Shown: positions 38,576-55,497 of the stretch, piece after piece
Numbering within the stretch: the stretch's first letter is position 1
Layout: each line of letters opens with the position of its first letter
NCBI RefSeq assembly: GCF_900105125.1
Contig: NZ_LT629750.1
Location: 620,001-684,000, forward strand
Length of the DNA stretch: 64,000 nucleotides
Direction of reading: 5' to 3'
Origin: Bradyrhizobium canariense
GTDB lineage: Bacteria; Pseudomonadota; Alphaproteobacteria; Rhizobiales; Xanthobacteraceae
Position numbers and translations under genes: made by a program
The notes under the pieces: generated by a model
What the model was told of the DNA's origin: nothing
Databases searched by the model: none
Seen by the model: the letters and a program-made list of their open reading frames with translations, nothing else

Positions 38576-38597
38576 AGGGCGGCGGAAGCGCCGCCCT
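38576..38597 (+). terminator. stem-loop between rpoB and rpoC
   Basis: AGGGCGGCG-GAAG-CGCCGCCCT is a perfect 9 bp stem with a GAAG tetraloop, 8 bp after the rpoB stop. Without a T-run it is more likely an mRNA processing or stability element than a full terminator. Confidence 0.5.
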
Positions 38598-38725
38598 TGC
38601 CACCGTCATCGTCCGCGGCAGCGGGCGATCCAGCAGTCCGCGGCAGCGGTGGCTACTGGATGCTCCGGGGGAGCGTGACAGACAGGAATGCTTGAGCCGG
38701 CGAAAGTCGGCAGACGGAGAAGACC

Positions 38726-42925
<4,200 letters not shown>

Positions 42926-42950
42926 AACCACGCGGATTCATGATGTTAGG

Positions 42951-42978
42951 AAAAAGGCCGGCGCAAGCCGGCCTTTTT
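42951..42978 (+). terminator. intrinsic terminator after rpoC
   Basis: AAAAAGGCCGGC-GCAA-GCCGGCCTTTTT is a perfect 12 bp stem with GCAA tetraloop and a T-run, 26 bp past the rpoC stop. The A-run on the left makes it usable in both directions. Confidence 0.92.
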
Positions 42979-43111
42979 CTCATTTGCCCACGTTTTTGGC
43001 ACTATCGTCTTGCTTTGTTCATCTTTCCTTCAGGGTGAAAAGCGCTTTTGCTGATGGGACTTATACCGGATTCGCGCCGACAGGGCGGCGGCCGGAGACC
43101 ACGGAAAACAA

Positions 43112-45166
43112 ATGTTGGATCTTGCAATCGTCGGCGGTGGACCCGGCGGCCTGATGAGTGCCTGGTATCTGAAGAAGAAACTGGGGGAACTTTGCCGCGT
43201 CACGATCTTCGAGGCGTCCGACCGCGTCGGCGGCAAGATACTGACGCGCAAGTTCGATTCCGCGCCTGCGACGTACGAGGCCGGCGTCGCCGAGATTTAC
43301 GACTACTCGATGACAGGGCCCGATCCGCTGCGCGAGCTGATCCAGCATTTCGGCTTGCAGACCATTCCGATGGACGCCGAGCAGGTCCAGCTCGATGGCG
43401 AACTTCTCAACGACGTGCCGGGCATGCGCCGCAAATACGGCGCCAAGACCGCCGCCGCGATCGAAGCGTTCCGCAAGCGCTGCACCGAGATGGTCTCGCC
43501 GGTCGAATATTACGAAGGCGTCGGCGCGCATGACAACGAGCATCCGTGGGCCTACCTCACCGCCGAGGAGCTGCTCGACCGCGAAGTCGACGATCCCACC
43601 GCCAAGCGCTTCTTCAAGGTGATGGCGCGCTCCGATCTCGCCACCGAAAGCCACAACACCAACGGGCTGAATGCGCTGAAGAACTTCGTGATGGATGTCG
43701 ACGGCTATATCGGCCTTTATTCGATCCAGAACGGCAATGAACAGTTGATCGAGTGCCTGCAGTCCGAGGTCGATGCCGACATCCAGCTCAATCATCGGGT
43801 GCTCAAGGTCGGCAAGACCGCCGGGGGCCGCTATCAGCTCAACATGATGAACGGCAAGGGACCGGAGACGAGGGATTTCGATCTCGTGCTGGTGTGCCTG
43901 CCGCATTCCTGGCTCGCGACCATGCGCTGGGACGGCGAGCAATTGCGCAAGTCGATGGTCAAGCACGTCGCCTATTTCGACCGTCCCGCGCATTATCTGC
44001 GGGTTTCGATCCTGTTCGATCAGCCGTTCTGGGGCGAGAAGATTCCGGGTGCGTGGTTCATGTCGGAAGCGTTCGGCGGCTGCTGCGTTTACAACGAAGG
44101 CGCGCGTCACGACGTCGGCAACCATGGCGTGCTCAACTGGCTGATCGCCGGTTCCGATGCGCTGGCTTTCGCCAATCTCGGCGATCAGGAGTTGATCGAT
44201 GCCGCCTTGAAGTCGCTGCCGGCCTCGCTCGGCGACGCGCGGGCGCACTTCGTCGAAGGCAAGATCCATCGCTGGCTGTCATCGGTGAACGCGCTGCCCG
44301 GCGGCTTGCCGGCGCGCGACGTCATGACCAATCACCGGCCCGAGCCGAAGGAACATCCGGGCATCGTCGTGGTCGGAGACTATCTGTTCGACTCGACCTT
44401 GAACGGGCTGCTCGATTCTTCCGATGCCGCCACCGACATCATCCTGACCGAGATGATGCGGCTGCGCCGTGCGCGGAGCGAGGGCGGCGATACCGTGTCC
44501 GACAAGATCGATCGCGATTATTTCGAGAATTACCGCGGACTTGGCCCGTACAGCGAGGTCTGGAGCCGGTTTACCGATCCGGTCTACCTGACCGACCTCA
44601 TCAAGATCGTCTGGAACCGGGCCAAGGGTTACAAGCTGCTGGTCGCGGGCTCCGCGAGCGGCGAGCTGTTAGGGGCGTTGCGCGCGCGCGGGATCGATGC
44701 ATGGGGGATCGAGAACAATCGCGCCATCCATGCCAGGACGCCAAAAGCGCTGAAGAAGTTCAACAAGCTCGGATCGATCGCCGACATGCCGTTCAAGGAC
44801 GGCGAATTCGATTTCGTGTTCGAGACCAGCCTGTGCCATGTCGCTGAAAAGCAGGTCGCCCGCGCGATTCGCGAATTGAACCGTGTTGTGAAGTCCGGTC
44901 TGGTGTTCGGATCGGTGACGTCGGACATGTCGCCGGCGGTGATCGACCGCTACGATCTGCTGCGCGGGGTCAAGAAGCTCGGCACCTGGTGGGAATGGTC
45001 CGAACTGTTCTTCACCAACGGGTTCGACCTGTCGATGCATCGGCACGACTGCACCGATGCGCTGTGGGCGGCGACCCTGGCGGCCAACAAGGGGCCGGGC
45101 CAGTGGTACGCGGATTCCGACAGCCTGCGCTACTCGTTCTTCGACAAGATCAAGGACGACGACTAG
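43112..45166 (+). CDS. flavin amine oxidase - SAM methyltransferase fusion protein
   Basis: This is an unusual 684 aa two-domain enzyme. Residues 1 to about 455 form an FAD-dependent amine-oxidase-type domain: GGGPGG dinucleotide loop at 8-13, acidic Glu34 in IFEASDRVGG, and the C-terminal FAD contact VVGDYLFDSTLNG near 419-431. Residues about 480-684 form a class I SAM-dependent methyltransferase: motif I LLVAGSASGELL near 507-518, the acidic Glu of GIENN near 531 and MPFKDGEFDFVF near 557. It has no signal peptide. It is the first of three genes inserted between rpoC and rpsL and is followed 146 bp later by an ABC exporter. The substrate is unknown; oxidation and methylation of one exported metabolite is the simplest idea. 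Confidence 0.85.
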   Translation: MLDLAIVGGGPGGLMSAWYLKKKLGELCRVTIFEASDRVGGKILTRKFDSAPATYEAGVAEIYDYSMTGPDPLRELIQHFGLQTIPMDAEQVQLDGELLNDVPGMRRKYGAKTAAAIEAFRKRCTEMVSPVEYYEGVGAHDNEHPWAYLTAEELLDREVDDPTAKRFFKVMARSDLATESHNTNGLNALKNFVMDVDGYIGLYSIQNGNEQLIECLQSEVDADIQLNHRVLKVGKTAGGRYQLNMMNGKGPETRDFDLVLVCLPHSWLATMRWDGEQLRKSMVKHVAYFDRPAHYLRVSILFDQPFWGEKIPGAWFMSEAFGGCCVYNEGARHDVGNHGVLNWLIAGSDALAFANLGDQELIDAALKSLPASLGDARAHFVEGKIHRWLSSVNALPGGLPARDVMTNHRPEPKEHPGIVVVGDYLFDSTLNGLLDSSDAATDIILTEMMRLRRARSEGGDTVSDKIDRDYFENYRGLGPYSEVWSRFTDPVYLTDLIKIVWNRAKGYKLLVAGSASGELLGALRARGIDAWGIENNRAIHARTPKALKKFNKLGSIADMPFKDGEFDFVFETSLCHVAEKQVARAIRELNRVVKSGLVFGSVTSDMSPAVIDRYDLLRGVKKLGTWWEWSELFFTNGFDLSMHRHDCTDALWAATLAANKGPGQWYADSDSLRYSFFDKIKDDD

Positions 45167-45312
45167 AGCCTTTCGGTGACGCCACCAGCCCGAATTGTTC
45201 TCGCCAATTATTTTGCTGAACGTGCGCCAATCGCATAGGATTGGCGCGGTGGCGCTTTCGCCCACTATCCTCGTTTTGCGGTCATGCCGGCCGTATAGCA
45301 TCGCATGGTCTC

Positions 45313-47328
45313 ATGGCGCCCAAGCTTCCATCGTCGGACGATCTGACCGCCGCTGCCGCGGGTGATCCTGCGGCATCGGAACGCGACAAGAAGCTGGCCG
45401 CGAATCGCCTCGTTGGCGGCAAGCCATTGCCGCCGGATGACGAAGACCAGGATGATGACGACGAGGACGAGCTTGATCTCGAGGATGACGAGGATGATGA
45501 GGACCTCGTGGTCTTTACGGCGAAGGAAGCCGCCGGCGCGCTTGCAACGGTCTATGCGTTCGTCAAGCCGTTCCTGAAAAACTACAAGAGGGTCCTGGCA
45601 TTTGTCGGCCTCGGCGTCGTGGTCGAGACGCTGTTCAACGTCATCATGCCGCTGAGCCTGAAATTCCTGATCGACGACGCGCTCGGCGAGGAGGATTTCG
45701 AAGCGCTAGTGCGAATTCTCTCGGTGCTGGCGGCGGCAGGAATCTTCACCTCGATCGTCGCGGTCTGGTACGAGCGGTGGGACGCCAAGCTCGCGGCTTC
45801 GGTGATTTCGGACGTCCGGGCGCAGCTGTTCGAGCATGTCCAGAATTTGCCGTCAGCCTATTTCGGCCGCACCAAGCGCGGCGAGATCCTCTCGCGCTTC
45901 TCCATCGACCTGTCGGCCTTCGAGGGTTCGATCAAGAGTGTTGCCAACAGTGCGGCTTTGCCGTTCCTGGAACTGATCGCCGGCATCGTTCTGATGCTGT
46001 TCCTGAACTGGCAGCTCGCCGCAGTCGCGCTGCTGGTGTTCCCGATCACGCTGATCGGCCCGCGCATCCTGACGCCGAAAGCGGTGCAGGCCAATTACGA
46101 ACAGAAGCTCAATGAATCGGCACTGCTCGGCATGGTGCAGGAGAACGTCGCGGCCCAGGCCGTGGTCAAGGCGTTCAACCTGCAGCGCCGGACTTTTGGC
46201 TGGTTCACGATGCGCAACGACGATGCGCGCCGGAAAATCGCATCCGCGATGTTTCTGTCCACCATGGTCGAGCGCACCGTCACCATCTCGGTCCTGCTGT
46301 TGCACCTCGTGGTGCTGGCGCTCGGCGCTTATCTTGCGACCAAGGGCCAGATCACCATCGGGACGTTCGTGACATTCGAGAGCGCGTTCTGGGAGGTGTC
46401 CTACAACATCGCCCACATCATGCATTTCATCCCGGTGTCGATCCAGTCGGCGGCGGCGGTGCGCCACATCCAGGAACTGCTGGACGAGCCGACCCGCGGC
46501 GCCGATCGCCCGGGGGCTCCCGACCTGCCGCGCATCACCAACGACATCACCTTCGACCGTGTCACATTCCAGTATGAAGGCAGCGAGACCCCGGTTCTCG
46601 ACAATCTCAGCCTCAAGCTCAATGTCGGCAAGAGCATTGCCATTGTCGGCCCGAGCGGCTCCGGCAAGAGCACGCTACTCAACCTGATCCTTCGCCTTTA
46701 CGTGCCGGACGAGGGGCGGGTGACCATCGACGGCGTCGATATCCGCAAGGTGACCCGCGAGTCGCTGCGCCGAAGCATGGCCGTTGTGTTCCAGGAAAAC
46801 ATGCTGTTCAACATGTCGATCCGCGAGAACATCCGGCTCGGCAAGGAAGGCGCGACCGACCAGGAGGTCGAGCAGGCGGCGCGCAAGGCCGAAATCCACC
46901 GCTATATCATGAGCCTTCCGCAGAAATACGACACCCAGGTCGGCGAGCGCGGCGATACGCTGTCGGGCGGACAGCGCCAGCGCATTGCGATTGCGCGCGC
47001 GATCGTCCGCGATCCCTCGGTGCTGCTGTTGGACGAGGCGACCTCGGCGCTCGACCAGACCACCGAAGCCGCGATCAATCGCACGCTGCTCAAGGTCGCG
47101 AAGGGCCGCACCATGATCTTTTCGACCCACCGCCTGACCTCGGTGGTCGAGATGGACGAGATCATCGTGATTTCAGGCGGCAAGGCGATCGAACGCGGCT
47201 CACACGCCAAGCTGCTCGCCGCCAACGGCATATACCGCAAGCTCTGGGACGACCAGGGCCACACGCCGCATCACGGGGCCGGTCAGGCCGATGACGATAG
47301 CGATGATGACGACGATGACGAGGAGTGA
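45313..47328 (+). CDS. ABC exporter (fused membrane and ATPase domains) with acidic tails
   Basis: This is a type IV ABC half-transporter of 671 aa, inner membrane, probably a homodimeric exporter. Residues 41-67 are an extreme Asp/Glu stretch, the six-helix membrane domain covers about 85-365, and the ATPase follows with Walker A GPSGSGKS (447-454), signature LSGGQ (551-555), Walker B VLLLDE (570-575) and the His of the H-loop in STHRL. The last dozen residues are again nearly all Asp/Glu. The layout is that of MsbA/ATM1-type exporters. The ATG at 45313 was preferred; 24 further codons are open upstream. Its 3' end overlaps a convergent FAD oxidoreductase gene by 46 bp. Confidence 0.88.
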   Translation: MAPKLPSSDDLTAAAAGDPAASERDKKLAANRLVGGKPLPPDDEDQDDDDEDELDLEDDEDDEDLVVFTAKEAAGALATVYAFVKPFLKNYKRVLAFVGLGVVVETLFNVIMPLSLKFLIDDALGEEDFEALVRILSVLAAAGIFTSIVAVWYERWDAKLAASVISDVRAQLFEHVQNLPSAYFGRTKRGEILSRFSIDLSAFEGSIKSVANSAALPFLELIAGIVLMLFLNWQLAAVALLVFPITLIGPRILTPKAVQANYEQKLNESALLGMVQENVAAQAVVKAFNLQRRTFGWFTMRNDDARRKIASAMFLSTMVERTVTISVLLLHLVVLALGAYLATKGQITIGTFVTFESAFWEVSYNIAHIMHFIPVSIQSAAAVRHIQELLDEPTRGADRPGAPDLPRITNDITFDRVTFQYEGSETPVLDNLSLKLNVGKSIAIVGPSGSGKSTLLNLILRLYVPDEGRVTIDGVDIRKVTRESLRRSMAVVFQENMLFNMSIRENIRLGKEGATDQEVEQAARKAEIHRYIMSLPQKYDTQVGERGDTLSGGQRQRIAIARAIVRDPSVLLLDEATSALDQTTEAAINRTLLKVAKGRTMIFSTHRLTSVVEMDEIIVISGGKAIERGSHAKLLAANGIYRKLWDDQGHTPHHGAGQADDDSDDDDDDEE

Positions 47329-48494
47329 AGCGGGAAGGCCGATGCGGCGCTGAGCCGGTGTCGCATCCGCCGCGAAATGCCTTCTCCGAACCAGGCCAGG
47401 AACCGCGCCCAGCGCTGTGCGCTCCAGTAAATCTCGTTCTCGATCGACAGCGAGCGGAAGTCGTAGGCCTTGGCCGCGGCCCAGGCGTCGCAGGCCTTCT
47501 TGACCGGATCGTCATAAAACGCCGCGATCTTCTCGGTATCCATGCCGTCGGTCGCAAGCCAGGTCGGAATATAGACGTTGCACAGCCGCTCGACGTCGGT
47601 GAACACCTTGTCCGTGCCGGTCCCGGTGACAGGGCAGGTGGTCTCGAAGGCGTCGCCGACCAGCACCACGCCCGCCCTGAGATAATTCGTACTGACACAG
47701 AGATCCGCCGGCCTGATCTTGATCTCGCCGCTGACCTTGAACTCGCCGACAATGCGGCGGAGCCTCGGCAGCGCAGCATTCAGCGTCTCGACAGGTGAAT
47801 TGCGGATCTGCCGCAGCCAGGGGTCGTCGATCTGGCGATAGGTGAACAGATTCGCCCGCATCCGGCTTTCGACCGGAAACAGCGTCAGATAGGGAATCCG
47901 GTCGCTGGGCCGCTCCGAAAAATAGGTCAGCGCTGGAAAGTCGAAATCGGTGCGGCCGACCGGCGTGACGTCGAATCCGATCGAGATCGAGTGGCAGGCG
48001 CTGACGATCTGGCGCTCGATCCCAAGACTGCGGCGCAAGCCCACATTCAATCCGTTGGCCATCACCACAAGTCGCGCGGAGATCACCTCGCCGTCGGACA
48101 GGGTAAGCTTCTGTCGCTCGGCGCCCGTCGAGATGGCGACGACCTTCGCCTGCAAGGCTTCGACGCCAGGCGGGATTTCGGCCCGGATGGCGTTGACGAG
48201 TGAATCGTACATGATGCCGAATTGCCGGCTCGGTCTCTTGTCGAGCAGGTAGCCGAATCGGGCGATCCAGTTCTCGCCGTCATGGGTTGCCGATCGCAGC
48301 ACCGATTCGGCGATGCCGGTCTTGCGAAAACGCTCAAGTTGCTCCTCGCCGCTCAATTTTTCGACGCGAAAGTCGGGCGGATAGGTCGGGTGCGGATCGA
48401 TCAGGACGGCGGGAATGCCGGCATGTCCGAGCATCGCGGCCGCGGTCGAGCCGGCGAGGCCGCCTCCGATGATCGCAATGTCGGTATATTTCAT
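47283..48494 (-). CDS. FAD-dependent oxidoreductase (geranylgeranyl-reductase/halogenase-like fold)
   Basis: This is a 403 aa flavoprotein. The FAD loop GGGLAGS opens the protein (about residues 10-16), followed by VEKLSGEEQL, typical of the GGR/Trp-halogenase superfamily. The second FAD motif is VVLVGDAFETTCPVTGTG (about residues 285-302). The Trp-halogenase WxWxIP motif is not seen, so simple hydroxylation, reduction or dehydrogenation is more likely. The C-terminus is a Ser run, antisense to the acidic tail of the ABC exporter. The ATG at 48494 was chosen; nine more residues are open upstream. It converges on the exporter and is divergent from the ribosomal str genes. Confidence 0.85.
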   Translation of the reverse strand: MKYTDIAIIGGGLAGSTAAAMLGHAGIPAVLIDPHPTYPPDFRVEKLSGEEQLERFRKTGIAESVLRSATHDGENWIARFGYLLDKRPSRQFGIMYDSLVNAIRAEIPPGVEALQAKVVAISTGAERQKLTLSDGEVISARLVVMANGLNVGLRRSLGIERQIVSACHSISIGFDVTPVGRTDFDFPALTYFSERPSDRIPYLTLFPVESRMRANLFTYRQIDDPWLRQIRNSPVETLNAALPRLRRIVGEFKVSGEIKIRPADLCVSTNYLRAGVVLVGDAFETTCPVTGTGTDKVFTDVERLCNVYIPTWLATDGMDTEKIAAFYDDPVKKACDAWAAAKAYDFRSLSIENEIYWSAQRWARFLAWFGEGISRRMRHRLSAASAFPLHSSSSSSSSLSSSA

Positions 48495-49153
48495 CGACGT
48501 ATTCCGCTCGGAAACGCCCATGAATGCGCCCGAAAAGGCAAATAAACCTTTAGCTTCAGAGGACGCCTTGCGTAAAAGGGCGAGAAGACATATAATATCC
48601 GGGTAAAATGAGGATGCGCTGACGATCGTGGCCGCCGGTAGAATCGCTCCCGGGTGGGTTTTGCGAACCTTCCGGAGGGGCCGATTCCACAGGTGCGAGA
48701 AGCGCTTCTCTCATTGTGTTTCGCCTTGACTTGACTATCTAGCGCCGATACAAACCGCGCACTTAACGACAGGCGGTGAGCATCGCCAGCGTCGGAACGG
48801 GACACCCTGATCGGCCTTCGGGCAGGGACGGGCACCAACCTCGACGAATGCCGCTCAAACGCTGTCGATCATAGCTAGGCAATGCCAGTGCGATTTTATT
48901 TCTCTTGAGCACGTTCTCTTGAGATTGAATTCGGATGCATGACCTCGGTGTCTGACCGAACGGCGACAAGCCGATCGGCTCTAACTCGCGGTCCTCTGTG
49001 GCGTCGAAGCGCTTTCCACTCAGCGATGAGTGGTTGGCGCGATTTCGTTTTGCGTGGTCGTTTTCGCAAAACGGCCAAACGGGACGGCTAGTTCCGACAA
49101 GAATTTGCGGAGCCGATTATCGGTTTCGCATGAACTAAAGGGTGAAGGCTGAC
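48495..49153. promoter_or_regulatory. upstream region of the str operon
   Basis: This 659 bp region has no gene. A perfect 14 bp palindrome, GAGAAGCGCTTCTC (48697-48710), is followed by a possible promoter, CTTGAC at 48725-48730 and ATACAA at 48748-48753 with 17 bp spacing. That would give a leader of about 390 bases before rpsL. The promoter assignment rests on consensus similarity alone. Confidence 0.35.
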
Positions 49154-49525
49154 ATGCCGACGATCAACCAGCTGATCGCAAGTCCGCGCGTCGTACAGAA
49201 GTCGCGCAAGAAGGTGCCGGCGCTGCAGCAGTCGCCGCAGAAGCGCGGCGTTTGCACGCGCGTCTATACCACGACCCCGAAGAAGCCGAACTCGGCGCTT
49301 CGTAAGGTCGCCAAGGTGCGCCTGACCAATGGCTTCGAAGTCATCGGCTACATTCCGGGTGAAGGCCATAACCTTCAGGAGCACTCGGTGGTCATGATCC
49401 GTGGCGGCCGCGTCAAGGACTTGCCCGGCGTGCGCTACCACATCCTCCGCGGCGTCCTCGATACCCAGGGCGTCAAGAACCGTAAGCAGCGTCGTTCGAA
49501 GTACGGCGCGAAGCGTCCGAAATAA
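49154..49525 (+). CDS. rpsL: 30S ribosomal protein S12
   Basis: S12 of the decoding centre, 123 aa. The two streptomycin-contact lysines, Lys43 in TPKKPNS and Lys88 in GRVKDLPG, are wild type, predicting a sensitive genotype at this locus. The start is the second ATG (49154) with GAAGG upstream; four more residues are open before it. It heads the str operon and is followed 15 bp later by rpsG. Confidence 0.98.
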   Translation: MPTINQLIASPRVVQKSRKKVPALQQSPQKRGVCTRVYTTTPKKPNSALRKVAKVRLTNGFEVIGYIPGEGHNLQEHSVVMIRGGRVKDLPGVRYHILRGVLDTQGVKNRKQRRSKYGAKRPK

Positions 49526-49537
49526 GCGGGAACCTGA

Positions 49538-50011
<474 letters not shown>

Positions 50012-50043
50012 CGGCGAAACAACGGATCTTTGAGGAACAACCC

Positions 50044-52116
<2,073 letters not shown>

Positions 52117-52155
52117 TTGTCGTTGGCGACAACTAACGACTGAACGGAGAGTCAA

Positions 52156-53346
<1,191 letters not shown>

Positions 53347-53367
53347 GCGAATAGGGAATGGCGAGTA

Positions 53368-53390
53368 GCGAGTGGATCAAATCCATTCGC
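53368..53390. repeat. imperfect palindrome in the tuf-rpsJ gap
   Basis: GCGAGTGGAT-CAA-ATCCATTCGC pairs with one mismatch and is flanked by further GCGAGTAGC / GTTCGCTAC similarity. Repetition of GCGAGT/GCGAAT units suggests a small repeat element or an mRNA hairpin between the str and S10 groups. Confidence 0.5.
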
Positions 53391-53439
53391 TGTTCGCTAC
53401 CCACTGCTCGCGACACGCGACGAAGAAAGAGACACGGCA

Positions 53440-53748
53440 ATGAACGGCCAGAATATTCGCATCCGTCTCAAGGCGTTCGACCATCGAATCCTCGATACGT
53501 CGACCCGTGAGATCGTGAACACGGCGAAACGGACCGGTGCTCAGGTTCGCGGACCCATTCCGCTGCCGACCCGCATCGAGAAGTTCACCGTCAACCGTTC
53601 ACCGCACGTTGACAAAAAGAGCCGCGAGCAATTCGAGATGCGCACGCACAAGCGTCTTCTCGACATTGTCGATCCGACCCCGCAGACCGTCGATGCCCTC
53701 ATGAAGCTCGATCTCGCTGCCGGCGTCGACGTCGAAATCAAGCTCTGA
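53440..53748 (+). CDS. rpsJ: 30S ribosomal protein S10
   Basis: S10, 102 aa, first gene of the S10 group, also the NusE partner of NusG/NusB in antitermination. Landmarks are [13 protein letters not shown] at the N-terminus and the [17 protein letters not shown] loop. AGAAAGAGAC precedes the ATG. A palindromic repeat fills part of the following 93 bp gap. Confidence 0.98.
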
Positions 53749-53750
53749 GC

Positions 53751-53790
53751 CCCCGAAAGTGGGCACCGGTTTTCGGACCGGATCATGCCC
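53751..53790 (+). repeat. palindromic repeat in the rpsJ-rplC gap
   Basis: The stretch contains CCGAAAG-TGGGCACCGG-TTTTCGG followed by GGATCATGCCC. It is a relative of the complete element at 62535-62585 but lacks the left outer arm. I recall this type as a common intergenic palindrome in rhizobia. Confidence 0.6.
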
Positions 53791-53841
53791 ACGAAGAAGA
53801 TTAGCTAGTCCCTCGGGACAGAAAGAACAGGAAGCACGCCG

Positions 53842-54567
53842 ATGCGCTCCGGAGTGATCGCACAAAAGGTCGGGATGACGCGGGTCTTTACGGAGACTGG
53901 CGAACATATCCCTGTGACCGTGCTGAAGCTGGGCAATTGCCAGGTGTTAGGTCACCGCACGACCGAGAAGAACGGCTACGTCGCCCTTCAGCTCGGCTCG
54001 GGCTCCCGCAAGTCGGTCTATATGCCGAAGGCAGAACGCGGCCAGTTCGCGGTCTCCAAGGTCGAGCCCAAGCGCAAGGTCACGGAATTTCGCGTGTCGC
54101 AGGACGCGCTGATCCCGGTCGGCGCCGAGATTCAGGCCGACCATTTCGTCGTCGGGCAATTCGTCGATGTCACCGGCACCTCCGAGGGTAAGGGATTTGC
54201 CGGCGGCATGAAGCGCTGGAATTTCGGCGGTCTTCGCGCCACCCACGGTGTGTCGGTCTCGCATCGGTCGATCGGTTCGACCGGCGGCCGTCAGGATCCC
54301 GGCAAGACCTTCAAGAACAAGAAGATGCCTGGCCATATGGGTGTCGATCGCATCACCACGCTCAATCTGCGCGTGGTTCAGACCGACGTCGAGCGCGGCC
54401 TGATCTTGGTCGAAGGCGCCGTTCCCGGCTCCAAGGGCGGATGGATCTCGGTGCGTGACGCCGTGAAGAAGCCGTTGCCGAAGGAAGCTCCCAAGCCCGG
54501 CAAGTTCAAGGTCGCTGGCGGCAGCGAGCAGGCGGCTGAAGCGCCGGCCGAGCAGGAGGGCGCGTGA
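53842..54567 (+). CDS. rplC: 50S ribosomal protein L3
   Basis: L3, 241 aa, an early assembly protein near the peptidyl-transferase centre. The [14 protein letters not shown] opening and the [14 protein letters not shown]…[15 protein letters not shown] loop (about residues 113-150) are diagnostic. A C-terminal Ala/Glu-rich extension of about 20 residues is typical of rhizobia. It stops one base before rplD. Confidence 0.98.
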   Translation: MRSGVIAQKVGMTRVFTETGEHIPVTVLKLGNCQVLGHRTTEKNGYVALQLGSGSRKSVYMPKAERGQFAVSKVEPKRKVTEFRVSQDALIPVGAEIQADHFVVGQFVDVTGTSEGKGFAGGMKRWNFGGLRATHGVSVSHRSIGSTGGRQDPGKTFKNKKMPGHMGVDRITTLNLRVVQTDVERGLILVEGAVPGSKGGWISVRDAVKKPLPKEAPKPGKFKVAGGSEQAAEAPAEQEGA

Positions 54568-54568
54568 G

Positions 54569-55189
54569 ATGGAACTGAAAGTCACGACCCTTGAAGGCAA
54601 GGAAGCCGGTTCGGTCCAGCTCTCGGACGAGATTTTTGGTCTCGAGCCGCGCAAGGACATCATCCAGCGCTGTGTGCAGTGGCAGCTCAACAAGCGCCAG
54701 TCCGGCACCCACAAAACGCAAGGTCGCGCCGATGTGTGGCGCACCGGCAAGAAGATGTACAAGCAGAAGGGCACCGGCGGTGCGCGTCACGGCTCGGCTC
54801 GTGTGCCGCAGTTCCGTGGCGGCGGTCGCGCCTTCGGTCCGGTGGTTCGTTCCCATGCCACCGATTTGCCGAAGAAGGTGCGGGCGCTTGCGCTCAAGCA
54901 TGCGCTGTCGGCGAAGGCCAAGGACGGCGGCTTGATCGTGATCGACAACGCCCAGATCAAGGACGCCAAGACCAAGTCTCTGGTCGGGCATTTCTCCGGT
55001 CTCGGCCTGACCAACGCGCTGATCATCGACGGTGCCGAGTTGCATAACGGTTTTGCGATTGCTGCCCGTAACATTCCGAACATCGACGTGCTGCCGATCC
55101 AGGGCATCAACGTCTATGACATTCTGCGTCGTCAGAAGCTGGTGCTGACCAAGGCGGCGCTTGATGCGTTGGAGGCGCGATTCAAATGA
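54569..55189 (+). CDS. rplD: 50S ribosomal protein L4
   Basis: L4, 206 aa, lines the exit tunnel. The [13 protein letters not shown] loop (here [18 protein letters not shown]) and [10 protein letters not shown] are intact. In enterobacteria L4 autoregulates the S10 operon; no matching leader is recognisable here. The gene overlaps rplW by 4 bp (ATGA), so translation is coupled. Confidence 0.97.
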   Translation: MELKVTTLEGKEAGSVQLSDEIFGLEPRKDIIQRCVQWQLNKRQSGTHKTQGRADVWRTGKKMYKQKGTGGARHGSARVPQFRGGGRAFGPVVRSHATDLPKKVRALALKHALSAKAKDGGLIVIDNAQIKDAKTKSLVGHFSGLGLTNALIIDGAELHNGFAIAARNIPNIDVLPIQGINVYDILRRQKLVLTKAALDALEARFK

Positions 55190-55485
55190 AGAATATCGAT
55201 CCGCGCTTTTACGACATCATCGTTTCCCCGGTTGTGACCGAAAAGGCGACGCTGGCCTCCGAGCATAACAAGGTTCTGTTCAAGGTCGCGAGCAAGGCGA
55301 CCAAGCCGCAGATCAAGGAAGCTGTCGAAAAGCTGTTCGACGTCAAGGTCAAGAGCGTGAACACGCTGGTGCGCAAGGGCAAGACCAAGGTGTTCCGCGG
55401 CCAGTTCGGTTCTCAGTCGGATGTGAAGCGTGCGATCGTGACCCTCGAAGAGGGCCACCGCATCGACGTCACCACCGGACTATAA
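55186..55485 (+). CDS. rplW: 50S ribosomal protein L23
   Basis: L23, 99 aa, sits at the tunnel exit and is the docking site for trigger factor and SRP. The [11 protein letters not shown] segment near the N-terminus and [15 protein letters not shown] are conserved. It overlaps rplD by 4 bp and is followed by rplB after 12 bp. Confidence 0.97.
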   Translation: MKNIDPRFYDIIVSPVVTEKATLASEHNKVLFKVASKATKPQIKEAVEKLFDVKVKSVNTLVRKGKTKVFRGQFGSQSDVKRAIVTLEEGHRIDVTTGL

Positions 55486-55497
55486 GGCGATACGACG

